The notes beneath the pieces were generated by a model. That model searched no databases, had not been told where the DNA came from, and saw only the letters and a list, made by a program, of their open reading frames with translations. A DNA stretch of 64,000 bases, from positions 496,001-560,000 of the forward strand of contig JAENRU010000432.1 in NCBI GenBank assembly GCA_016647705.1, read 5' to 3'. This document shows, one piece after another, positions 12,297 through 22,920 of the stretch (positions are counted from its first letter, which is position 1; every line of letters starts with the position of its first letter). The DNA is from Eucommia ulmoides (taxonomy: Eukaryota; Streptophyta; Magnoliopsida; Garryales; Eucommiaceae). A program made the translations under genes and the position numbers.

Positions 12297-13849
12297 CTAG
12301 ACTCTAGAGGGTGATGGTCAATAAGAGAGAAAGGTCGTCGCCGCAGCGTAAAAGCAGCGATTTTTAAGGTCCCATATCCCCCCACAAACAGACAAACACC
12401 CTCAATCTCCCAACCATCTCCATCATCAATCAATATTATGAATTTCTTAAATTCAAAACAAAAAAACAAAAAAAAAAAACTATTATTTATTTATTTTTTA
12501 ATATTTGTAAATTTAGTTTTTTTCGTTTTTTATGAATTAGTAGATGATTGTTAAATTTAAATAATATTTTTATTTATTGTGAAAAAAAAAAAAAAAAAAA
12601 TTCTAAGTATTGTTTGATTAAAAAAAATAATTCAACTTAATATAATTTACTATTTTACTCTCGTATATTATAAAAATAAATTAAAAATTTTATTATCAAA
12701 AATATAATTCTAATTTTATTCATTTTCCACCATTTTTCTTCATTTTCCTTCTCAATTTGTGTGGAAAAAAAATTACTTCCAAAATTGTGTTTTTTTCTTA
12801 CTATTTTCTTTTTTCTTTTATTTTTAATTCTTACCAAACAATTTTTTATTTTCATTTTTCATTTTTTTTATTTTCATCCATTTTTCACCTTACCAAACAC
12901 ATTCTTAATGAAATATAATTAATTTTTTGTCTAAGCCCAAATTTTATAATTCACTATTCATTCAAATGATACAATCGTTTTTTAAAAAATCTAATAATTT
13001 TATCAAAAGTCCAAAAATACTGTTCGCCGAAAAAATTACTATATATTTTTACATAAAAAAGAATTACACTAACTTTTATATAATACAATCTGAACAAATA
13101 TGTTCACTAAAACCCCCATTATATTTACTCTATATTTTAGGGTTTTGATTTGTTAGAAGTCCCAAGTCACTTAGTATAATTTATAATTTCATTTAACTTA
13201 AAATTGAAACTTGAAAGCCATAACCCAAAAAAAAAATTAATTTTTTTAAAGATTTGTTCCAAATTTTCAAGGAACAAAAATAAAAATTAGAGAACAAAAC
13301 CCCCCCAAATAAGGCAAACTTGGTGTTATATTATTCAAATTCATGAATTAGAAGAAAATATCTCTATTCAATTTTAAACATTTCTCAACTAGGGTTTGAT
13401 CCTTCTGACGAACACTTAAAGAATTAAATCTTGAATTTAAATTTTGAATATATCAAAACGATGTGCAAAAATACATCCTTAAAATTATCTAAAAAGATGA
13501 TTGGTCGAAAACCCGGAGTAGAAAAAACAAACAAATAACTAAAGAAACCCAAAAGAGGAAAGACTAGTTTGGCACTTTAAGATTAAAAGATACAAAAAGG
13601 AAAAGAGTTTGTCCCCACTTTCCCTAGTTCATAGATATCTAACCTACTAAAGATCAAACCTTTTTTTTTTCATAAAATTAAAAAATTCAAAAGGAAAAAA
13701 AATGCATATATACCAAATCCAAATAAAGATGAATTTTACTTTTATTCTTAAATTAGTTTTCAAAAAATAATAATAATAAATAAATAAAAGTGACTGATAA
13801 TTAATTAAAATTATGTACACAAAGGGGCGAAATTCACATATAAAACTAC
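12297..13849. other. AT-rich intergenic DNA
   Basis: No gene is recognised. Many A/T runs occur. A short GC-richer stretch at 12300-12430 could be an old 5' leader but has no domain-bearing ORF. TTACCAAACA-type words near 12833 and 12890 suggest decayed MITE ends. Confidence 0.5.
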
Positions 13850-13955
13850 TATTTTTTTTATTTTTTTTACATATATTAAGATTTAAGGGAGGAGATTGAA
13901 CTCTAGACGTCCCGTCCCGCAAAGAGACTAGTTATATATCCACTAGACTACAAAT
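13850..13955 (-). mobile_element. tRNA-derived SINE-like head
   Basis: On the minus strand an A-box-like GTCTAGTGGATAT is followed by a B-box-like GAGTTCAATCTCC and then an A-rich stretch. The spacing fits a Pol III promoter of a plant SINE. A second, diverged head with the same A-box core TCTAGTGG is at 20118-20197. Target duplications were not identified. Confidence 0.45.
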
Positions 13956-14116
13956 TTTTGAATATTTTTCTCTCATTTCTCTCTCTCCCTAGAAGCTGTC
14001 AATATTTTACAGAACAAAGCTCAAATTGATAATTGATAAACTCATTGCTTAGTAATTGCCATTGATTAAGGATCAAAATCATAGAGAGATTGAATCCTAT
14101 GATAGTGATGAATATA

Positions 14117-14485
14117 GGGATTTTGACACTTTGTACCCCTGAAGTTTAACCAAAATCTCACTTTGATCCCCATAGTTTTAATTCGAACACATAGTAAAGC
14201 CTTCGGTTTCCTAATCAATGTCGCGAAGTCATTATCCCGATTACAATTTTGGACTGAAAGCACGTAACCCTCTTCACGGGCTTTATGGGTATTTCTAGCC
14301 TCCTCCTTATCCTACTAAATATATATACACACATATATATAGGTTTTGGGTGCACGATGTGTGACCGGTAGTCATCCAAAATTGTAATAGAGCTTTTAAT
14401 TTGGATGTCATGTGTTCAAACTGAAACTACAGGGACCAAAGTGAAATAATGGTAAAATTTGAGGGGTACAAAGTGTCAAAACCCC
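14117..14485. mobile_element. Mutator-type MITE with perfect 9-bp target-site duplication
   Basis: This is a 369-bp element. The left end is GGGATTTTGACACTTTGTAC and the reverse complement of the right end is GGGGTTTTGACACTTTGTAC, with similarity continuing for ~60 bp. It is flanked by the exact 9-bp repeat ATGAATATA (14108-14116 and 14486-14494), as expected for Mutator-like elements. It lies 76 bp beyond the stop codon of the MAKR-like gene, so it may fall within that gene's 3' UTR. Confidence 0.9.
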
Positions 14486-14561
14486 ATGAATATACCTTCA
14501 TAATTTCATATTCAACTACCTTTTTTCAGCTTTTTTGATTCAATTGAAGGTGAATGGCGTT

Positions 14562-15939
14562 TCAATTGATCTCCTTATCGGCTTCAACCGTGGCCGGAAT
14601 CGTGGATTTCTCGGTCGACTGATCACTCGCTGAACGCGGCAGAATCAACGATTCGTAGTCTGAGAAATTTACCAGAAAAGATGGAGAATTAGGGTTTACA
14701 TGTTCGGAAATTGAAAAAATTGAGATGAATGGATGAATTTATACCTCTGGATGAATTGAATGATCTCTTGCAGTGAAGAATGGCGCTTTGAATCCCGTCT
14801 TGTTGCTGCAACAGTGAATCGTCGCGGCGTTTCGACGTGGTCGGACCGGGAGGAGCGGCGGCGACGGCTGACGAAGCGGATTTGCTCTTTCCTAGATGCT
14901 TACACACCTCGCGGAGTCCCGCCGGTATGTTCCCCGGCTTTGGAGTCTTCGCGGTGTTCGTTTTGGGGGGCTCGCTGGCTTCCGGTTGCTCCGTTTCGTT
15001 GTTTGTCGGCGGAGGCGATTTTGGCTCCGCCGTAGACGGAGGAGACTGGAGAGCTTTTGCTGCGGCTCCTGATAAGCTCAACTGGCCGGAAAACCTGAGC
15101 TTATCGCCGTAACGCTTCGAGACGCGAATGTACAGAGGCTTCACCATTTTCAGATATCTATGCATCGCTTCTTTCGAGAATCGCTTCTCCTCCGGCGTCG
15201 GCTCCTCCGAGCTTCGCTTCGGCGTTTTCTCCTTTGAACCTTTCGAGCTGTTGTCTCTGCTAAACAGAGACATAATCGGAACTTCTTCGACGTTCAGCTT
15301 CACCGTGAAAAACTTACTCTGCGTTTCCGTTTTCGTTTGGTTTTGCTTCTCCGATTGATTCTCTGGTTGTTTCTTCTGCCGCGGCTTTCGGTTCGGCGAA
15401 ATCGGAACGCTCGTTTCGTCTCTTTCCGCCGCGCCGGATTTCGATTTCTTCAGCTTCAACATCATTACGCGAAACTTCGTCGCCGATTTCAACAGCGAAG
15501 CGGAGAACTGCGATTTCGAAATCGATTCAGAAGGCTCAACCGGAACAAGTCGTCCATTAAAGAACAGATCGTCGGCGGGAGAGAGCGCGACGTTCGGATC
15601 CGTACGGTCGGCGCTCGAACCGGGAGAAAGCTCAAAATTAAAGCCTCTCTCGTCCTCCTCGCTGTCGTCCTCCTCCTCGTCTTCCTCGCCTCCACAATTT
15701 CTCTCCTCGTTTTCGCCAACCCTCGCATTTCCACCTCCCTCTCCGTCGTCTTCAACGGCGAACTCCAAGTCAAAAAACGGTCCGTCATCGTCGTCCTCAC
15801 TCTCCGACGAGTACGCACTCACGGCGCTAACAATCGCTGTAGGCTCAGAGCCACGTACTTTAGTAGCAGCACCGCCGTCGAAAGCCGCACATCCTCCACC
15901 ACCGCCTCTCCAGTACTTCAGCAAACTAAAAGCCTCCAT
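14562..15939 (-). CDS. MAKR2: Membrane-associated kinase regulator, MAKR2-like (two exons, 430 aa)
   Basis: Exons are 15939-14745 and 14659-14562 (minus strand), joined by a GT-AG intron of 85 bp; the total of 1,293 nt is in frame. The start MEAFSLLKYWRG matches the family N-terminus; an in-frame ATG 13 codons upstream is less likely. Visible parts are an acidic region (residues ~45-98), a Lys/Arg-rich stretch KFRVMMLKLKKSKS (155-168) suited to plasma-membrane binding, a second basic block (~183-242), a conserved segment KRFSKEAMHRYLKMVKPLY (252-270), and the C-terminal DDSLLQQQDGIQSAILHCKR (373-392). That last block corresponds to the receptor-kinase-binding motif of the BKI1/MAKR family. 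Known members are intrinsically disordered plasma-membrane proteins that modulate receptor kinases in hormone and peptide signalling. Exon 2 adds 31 residues beginning YESLILPRSASD, after a split Asp codon. The paralogue assignment (2 versus 5) is inference. Confidence 0.88.
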
Positions 15940-17536
15940 TGTCGGGATCGCCAGACTATAAACGCCGGTAAACAACAAATCTGTACCGATTGAAACACGG
16001 AGAGAAGAGTAAGGCTTTGAACAGTGGAAAAGCGAGCTCTGAAAATGGCGGAAATTTTTTTTGACAGAGGGTAAAGCTCTTATTTTTTTTTTTAACCAGG
16101 AAAGGGTCGAGAGTTGAGAGTGAGAAGGGTTTTGCCTTTATGTTTGTTGTCTCTTTACTGCGAATACGTAGTTGCAGGGTAGTCACATGACTGTAGTCTG
16201 CTTTGTCAGGCTTGTACATATATGTACTACTAGTAGATTAGGCACGCCATGTGTATTATTTCATACAATAATATAGTTATAAATAGTAGTATAATATTTA
16301 TTATATCTAATAAATATTTTATAAATAAATTAGTTATATGTAATTGTAAAAAAACAGTTGAGATTTTTTTAAAATTAAGAATAAAAATATAAAACTTGTC
16401 ACATAAACACTATAAAAATACACATAAAAAAACCCTAAACAAATAAGAAATAATTATTTTTTTTCAAGAAAAAATATAAAATTATATATTTTTTTATTTT
16501 TTTAAATAAAACAAATATTTTTTTATTTTTTGTTTTTAAATAACAATGGAACAAGTCCTACCCAAATAGTTATTTTTTCACCGGTTAAAATACTATTTTG
16601 TCTCGTGAATAGTATTTTGTCAATACAAATTTAAAGTTGTACTTTACTATTACGCAAATAAATTAGTTTTTAATATTTTAATTTTCATTTTACGTAAACA
16701 AACAATTACACAGTGAGTTAAAATAAATAATATTGAACTTAAATAAGCAGATTTATGGTTAAAAGTTTTCACTAACTTGGTCGGCATCATCTTCACCAAA
16801 ACATATAATTGCCAATTTGTTTAATCAAACGAAGAAAACGAAGCTCCAGCGTGCTCGTCATCGCCCTCGCCAAATTGTCGACCTCCAATTTTCTGAGTCA
16901 TTCCTACCTATAATCCACATGTGAGGCAAATCCTTCGCGCTCAAATCTTTATCTCCAACCATCAATCTCTCTCTCTCTCTCTCTTCCTATCTGGCTAGCT
17001 TGCTGCTCTTCTATCTCCATGGCTGCTCGCTTGATCCTAAACGAGAATGGATTAGAGTTTTTTTTTTCTTTTTCCTTCCTTGGTTATAAGTTGGGTTAGG
17101 TTGGGCTGATTTGACTTGGGCTACACTAATTTAGTAAATTGTTTACTTAAATAATTTATTTTAGATTAAACTAATGAATTAACTAGGCTAATAAATGAAG
17201 TGTTATGTAATTAATTGTTATAAATTGGTATAAAAAATTAATTAAACGAAAAATGCATAATCTCAATGCCTATTCGGGTTGGAGTGTCAATATATTTTTT
17301 GTTACGCAATATACTATTCCACCATGCATTTTCTCCATTTGGCTATTCTAAATAGCTAATTGGGTTGAAGTTGCTCTTAAATAAAATGACGATGTTGCTA
17401 GTGGCTGGAGGTTAATTTTCTAAATTTGGTTAGTCAAAATAATTGTTATTCCATTTGGTTCTTAAGATAGCTAACGGGTTGAAGGTTATTAAAATAAAAT
17501 ATTTTTAATAAAAAATAGTTACTTCTTACCTATTAC

Positions 17537-17571
<35 letters not shown>

Positions 17572-17965
17572 TGCTTTTTTAGTTGGAAATGTGCTTTAAA
17601 AATGGTTTGATTAAAAAGAGCACCATAAAATAGTACTTTCAATTTTAGCTTTTTCTTTTTTCTCCTTTCCATTTTTTTCTTCTTCTTTATGGGCTTTTTT
17701 TTTTTCACTTTACCATTTAGTTTTCATGCTTTTTTCCTATTTAATGACAAATTTGATATCATCACACCATAAAACTAAAAGTATGTGGAGTGATTATTTA
17801 TTTATTTATTTAAATATTGTAAAAATTTCAAGTGACTTGATGGATAATCTATTTTTAATCATTTTATTATAAAAATTATTGATTATAAATAAATTTGTGA
17901 TCTTTATTCATTAGGTTATAATTTAGAATTAATTTTGCTAAATTTTTGGATATAATTTTGAAAGC
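15940..17965. other. Upstream region of the MAKR gene and AT-rich intergenic DNA
   Basis: Nothing beyond low-complexity sequence is recognised. A (CT)n tract lies at 16968-16985 and a ~30-base poly(A) run at 17540-17569. A short minus-strand ORF (16219-15956) just upstream of the MAKR start could be an upstream ORF if transcription begins beyond it, but no core promoter could be fixed. Confidence 0.45.
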
Positions 17966-17971
17966 TTTAGA

Positions 17972-18262
17972 GAAATATAACTTTAGTCTTGGTACTTTCA
18001 ATTTAAATACATTAAACCTTGAAGTATCCAAATAATGTCAAGTCAGTCTTTCTGTCATTTTTAATGACCGAATTCACCCACGTTGGTGAATTCCATGTCC
18101 GACCCGTGATGATGTTTGTTATAAAAAATAATAAAGTTATCGATTTGGACTAATTTGACACGATTTGAATATTTTATGGTTTAATGTGTTTAAATTGAAA
18201 ATACAAAGGCTAATGTGAGATTTTTCCAAAACTTCAGGGGTGCAAAATGCAAAAACTTCTAA
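17972..18262. mobile_element. Truncated MITE of the 'CACTTTGTACCCC' family
   Basis: The right end (AGGGGTGCAAAATGCAAAAA) and the subterminal inverted sequence CAATTTAAAYACATTAAACC match the family at 5374 and 14117. The outer ~40 bp of the left end are missing. Confidence 0.6.
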
Positions 18263-18432
18263 TTTTGAGAACAATTGTTTATTTGTAAAAATTAAAATAT
18301 ATTTTACAAAAATATTTTTTTAAAAGAAAAATAAAAAAGCCCACAAAAGCCCATTGGATTCAGCCCACCATTTATTGGGTTTAGCCCACTTTACATTGGC
18401 AAATTCCTAAATTGACCCCATTAAAACTAAGG

Positions 18433-18979
18433 TAGTGTCATGGGCCCGGAGGCCCGATCAGCCCGCCCAGCCCGGCCCTATTTTTTTAGGGCTTGGGCTT
18501 GGCGTTTGAGCCCATGAGACGGGCTAGGGCTTAAAAACTAAGGCCCATTCATTTTTAGGGTCAGGTTAGGGCTTGATCATTTTTATTTAGGGCCGGCCGG
18601 GCCCGGCCCGAACTATTTTAAAATATAAAAAATATATATTTTATATATATATATATATATCCATAGAGAAAGAGTTGATGGGCCATTTTATAATTTATAA
18701 TTTTGGCTAGATAATTTAGCAAACCCTAGTTTCATTCCTCTCATAGAGAGAGAATTGAGGGGTCATTTTGTAATTTTTGTATTTAGTTTTTAAATTTTAA
18801 AAAAAATAAAATTATAGGGCCGAGCCTGGGCTTAATTTTTTTTTTGTAGGGCCGGACTTGAGCATAAAATTAGGACCCAATCATAGGGTCGGGCCGAGCT
18901 AGGGCCTAACGTTTTTGTGTAATACCCTAGTCAAAACCCGGCTCGAGCCAGGCCCGGCCCGACCCATGACCATCCCTAT
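18433..18979. mobile_element. hAT-like MITE, second copy (inverted relative to 4522-5045)
   Basis: The left end resembles the right end of the 4522 copy (GTCATGGGCCCGGAGGCCCGA) and the right end reads CCCATGACCATCCCTA, so the copy is inverted. No clear 8-bp duplication is seen, because another copy abuts at 18983. Confidence 0.75.
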
Positions 18980-18982
18980 TTA

Positions 18983-19440
18983 CAGGGTGGTCATGGGTTG
19001 GGTCGGGTCAGACTTTAGTTAGGGTATTATAATAAAATATTAGGCCCTAGTCTGGCCCGACCCTATGGTCGGACTCTACTTTCATGCCCCCAAGCCCAGC
19101 CCTACCAAAAAAAATCAAACCCAAGCGCGGTCTTATAATTTTTTTTTAATTTAAAAAACAAATACCAAAACATAAACATAAAAATAAAAATAAATACTAA
19201 AATATAAACAATAAATACTAAATATATAAACATAAAAACATTAATATGTTGGGTTCAAGACGATTAATAGTCCTCAGGCCTGACCAGCCTTAAAAAATTT
19301 GGCACTGCACAAGCCCAACCCTAAATTTGATCGGACCTGAAAATAAAAACTCAAGCCTTGCCCATGGGCTTAAAATTAAAGTCCAAGTCCTAAAAAAAAA
19401 TAGGATCGGGTTTGTCGGATTGGGCAGCCCGGGCCCATGA
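18983..19440. mobile_element. hAT-like MITE, third copy, abutting the second
   Basis: It starts CAGGGTGGTCATGGGTTGG and ends GGGCCCATGACCAT. It begins 4 bp after the neighbouring copy and in the opposite orientation, so the two sit tail to head. The interior is shorter and more diverged than in the 4522 copy. Confidence 0.7.
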
Positions 19441-20117
19441 CCATGGTATTTGAAATTAAAGTGATAAAATTCAAATTAGATATGAAATCATCTAAAGTTA
19501 CAAAATTAAAAATTAAAATTTTATTAGTTTAAATTATTTTTAATAAAAATAATTGAATCTTTTTGTCATAACTCCAAATATTATAATTTATTATTCATCC
19601 AATTTACTCGATACAATAATTTTTTGAGAAATTCAATAATTTTGTCAAAAATACAAAATCATTGTACATCATGAAAGTTATTGTAATTTTTTATATGAAA
19701 TGCAGTACAATAATTTTGAAATTCTGAAACAATTACTGCAGTGTATAAATTATATGGACAAAAAATTTGAGTTTGTAGTCGGTTCACCAGATCCCCATAA
19801 ATAATTTCGTAAAAAGAAAATAAAAAAATCAAACACTATTTAAAATTAGAACTTTAAGGACTAAAATATTTTTTCCCTGTTAAATTTTGTCTACACTACA
19901 AAAATGTCAAAATCCCTTAAAATGTAAAAGCTACATTCTACAAGTCCTCTATAACTTTTCCTTAGTGAGGAAGTTTAAGGTTGTGATGACAAAAACCTTA
20001 GTGAGGAAGTTTAATTATATATATGCATAAAAATTATATCTATTTAATATTTTTATTAGAAAATTATATTTAATTTTTCATTAAAATTTTAAATTAACAC
20101 TTAAAAATGTCTCCAAC
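19441..20117. other. AT-rich intergenic DNA
   Basis: No gene or clear element is seen. GTGAGGAAGTTTAA occurs twice near 19965 and 19998, and a short hairpin-like stretch of ATTGTA/TACAAT words lies at 19610-19760. Confidence 0.45.
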
Positions 20118-20197
20118 AATTTTTTTTTAAATATTAACGGTTTGAACACTAGAGCTCTCATTATGAAGACACATTACATAACCACTAGATTACAAGT
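20118..20197 (-). mobile_element. tRNA-derived SINE-like head
   Basis: On the minus strand it reads A-box-like AATCTAGTGGTTATGT, then B-box-like GTGTTCAAACC, then poly(A). It is related in layout to the head at 13850-13955. No duplication was fixed. Confidence 0.4.
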
Positions 20198-20492
20198 CGT
20201 GAATTTGCGGTATATATATCTTGGATGTAAAAAAAAAGTCCAATAAAATGTTATAAATCTATTTATTATTTTATTTTTATATCTCTTAAAAATAAAAAAT
20301 AATGGCCACCTATATTTTTCGGTTTCCCAAGGTATTCCCGTACTATGATCGACGGAGACTAATCTTTTGAGATACTGTCGAGCGTCAGAAGCGGGATATC
20401 TCTCCCAACAAAACACTTTCTATACACAACTCCCAAGATTCGATCTCTAGAGGTGTTGCTTAAAGAGTCCAAGTCAAAAGGCTTTGACCAAC

Positions 20493-22520
20493 GAGTTGTT
20501 TACATTTATAATATATTTTTAAAACAAAATTACTGAACTAGAACGGTTTTCAACTTATTTACCAAAGTAGTGTTACCCAGGGTTCGGATCCCCGGGTTTG
20601 TGGGGCCAGCCGTATACCCGGGGTTCGGAATCCCAGGTATACCAAAAAAAAAAAAAAAAATCTTATTTTTTTTTTCGTTTTTGGGGTTATACCCGGGGTT
20701 CCAAACCCCGGGTATAGCCCACTTTTTTTTTTTTTTTTTTAAAAAAAACGTTTTGGCCCAAAAAAAAAACCGTTTTTAAAATTTTCGGTAACTTTGAGTT
20801 GATTAACGGTGATCTATAGATATTTTAAATAAATTTAATTTTTTTGTGCATAAATTATGTTCAAAACGCTCCACAATATTTTTTACAACACTAAAAACGG
20901 ACAAGTGGATGAATTTTAAAAAATCGTCAAATTTGACCAGATGAGCTGTTTCGATAATGACGGAATTTGTTCGGCAATTTGAAATTAACAAAAGATTGTA
21001 TGTCCGTAATAGAAATGAACCAAATTTTTTGTATATAAATTATGCTCATCACATTACATAACAAAATTTAGAACACTAAAAATGGACTAGTGAATAATTT
21101 TTAAATAATCATCAAAGTTGGTCGGATGAGTTGTTTCGATGATGATGCAATTTTTTTGAAAACATTGAGTTAACAAAAAATGGTCGTCTATCCATAACAG
21201 AAATGAACCTGATTTTTTTGCGTACAAACTACGTTCATAACGCTAAATAATAAAATCGAGAATACCAAAAACGGATAAGGTAATAATTTTTAAATAATGG
21301 TTATTGTCACAACATTTTATTACTCTTCAACGTTTCAAAAATACTATATTGTTTTTCAATGTTTGGATGGACATAATTTTGCACTCGGTGGTCCGTTGGA
21401 GACAAATTTTTTTTTTTAAAGTTGGGTCTGATCTGAATCATCACTCTAGATTTTAAAGATTTCAATTTTACCAATAGAACAAGACGCATGCTCACGACGA
21501 ATATTATAAATTTAGTCACCCAACATTTCGAATCCAAAATTGAGGGTGAAAACGGGCTTTATTTGAAACAATACTGGACTAAACCGCCTGCGGCTATTAG
21601 CGGAGCCTAGATCTCGAAAAAATACCCGAAATAAAAAAAAAAAAAATCGCTCCAAACGGACCACTGAGTGCAAAATTATGTCCATCCAAATTTTTTCTAT
21701 TATTTTACGTAAGTTTTATTTTCTCTTAATAACATATTATCCGTTCTTGATGTTCTCAATTTTATTATTTAGCGTTATAAACATAATTTGTACGCAAAAA
21801 AATCAGGTTCATTTTTGCTACGGATAGACGACCATTTTTTGTTAACTCAAAGTTTCAAAAAAATTACATCGTCATCGAAACAACTCGTCTGATCAACTTT
21901 GGCGATTATTTATAATTCATCCACTTGTCCGTTTTTAGTGTTCTAAGTTTTGTTATGTAGTGTTATGAACATAATTTATATACAAAAAATTTGGTTCATT
22001 TCTGTTACGAACATGCAATCTTTTGTTAATTCTAAATTGTCGAAAAAAATTCCGCCGTTATTGAAACAACTCGTCTGGTCAACTTTGGCGATTTTTTAAA
22101 ATTTATTCAGTTGTCCGTTTTTAGTGTTGTAAAAAGCATTATGTAGTGTTTTGAATCTAATTTATGTACAAAAAAAAAAGATTTATTTAAAATATCTATA
22201 GACCACTGTTAATCAACTCAAAGTTATCGAAAATTTTAAAAATTTATTGGGCCAAAACGATTTTTTTTTTTTTAAAAAAGTGGGCTATACCCGGGTTTCA
22301 AACCCTGGGTATAACCCCAAAAACGGAAAAAAAAAAAAAAAAAAATACGATTTTTTTTTTTTTTTTTTTGGTATACCCAAGGTTCTGAACTCCGGGTAAA
22401 CGGCTGACCCCACAAATCCGAGGATCCGAACTTCGGGTAACACTATTTTGGTAAATAAGTTGAAAACTGTTATAGTTCAGTAATTTTGTTTTAAAAATAT
22501 ATTATAAATGTAAACAACAC
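20493..22520. mobile_element. Fold-back transposon C with ~10-bp target-site duplication
   Basis: The ends are GAGTTGTTTACATTT and (reverse complement of the right) GTGTTGTTTACATTT, inside inverted arms of roughly 800 bp or more. The flanks are TTTGACCAAC (20483-20492) and TTCGACCAAC (22521-22530), a 10-bp repeat with one mismatch, near the 9 bp usual for Mutator-like elements. Arms hold the motif TTTTCAACTTATTTACC, a GC-rich palindrome cluster (20571-20720; 22284-22442) with TATACCCGGGGTTC-type words, and ~180-bp subrepeats. The interior (about 21410-21720) matches elements A and B, including ATTATGTCCATCCAAA. No transposase is present. Confidence 0.8.
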
Positions 22521-22530
22521 TTCGACCAAC

Positions 22531-22920
22531 TCTATGTCGGTAATCGCCACCAATATGTTATATAATAATATCCTACATTAATTAATTTATTGTCTATTAT
22601 ATCATACCGTGCCATCCACTTAATAGTAGTTAATAGACCGTGCTCCCCCATCCCTGCCACGCGGTTGCTACGTGTACGTCCCGATATTCAGCCACGTGTA
22701 ATAATCCAAGAGCCTCGGGAGTATAACAAATCTCAGGTTCGGTCCGAACCAATTCAACGGCCAAGATTTAATCTATCGCGTCAGTCACGAATACAGTGCG
22801 AAGATAAAGATCGTCACTTGGAGCTGTTACAGAAATACACTGAGCTTTCGTTTTAGAGAGAGAGAGGGTGAGAATTCTGTGTTCGTTTCGAATTCGATCG
22901 TCGGAGGTATTTGAATTGTG
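22531..22920 (+). promoter_or_regulatory. Promoter/5' leader region of the RTNLB gene, with a G-box
   Basis: CACGTG at 22693-22698, within CCACGTGT, is a G-box/ABRE-type core; TACGTG lies ~25 bp upstream. A (GA)n tract just before 22870 is typical of plant 5' leaders. Fold-back element C ends only ~400 bp from the start codon, so this is the whole promoter-proximal unique sequence. Transcription start was not determined. Confidence 0.5.

Noticed and set aside
14689-15978. 429-aa unspliced MAKR ORF including 13 extra N-terminal residues
   Set aside because: The family starts at MEAFSLL (15939), and a GT-AG splice at 14745/14659 restores the conserved tail; the unspliced tail is not family-like.
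14760-15993. Plus-strand ORFs of 76-218 aa over the MAKR gene
   Set aside because: They are antisense or frame-shifted shadows of the MAKR coding exon, which has clear family motifs on the minus strand.
16840-17060. Possible short exon near an ATG at about 17018
   Set aside because: The frame is short, follows a CT microsatellite, and has no recognisable protein or splice partner.
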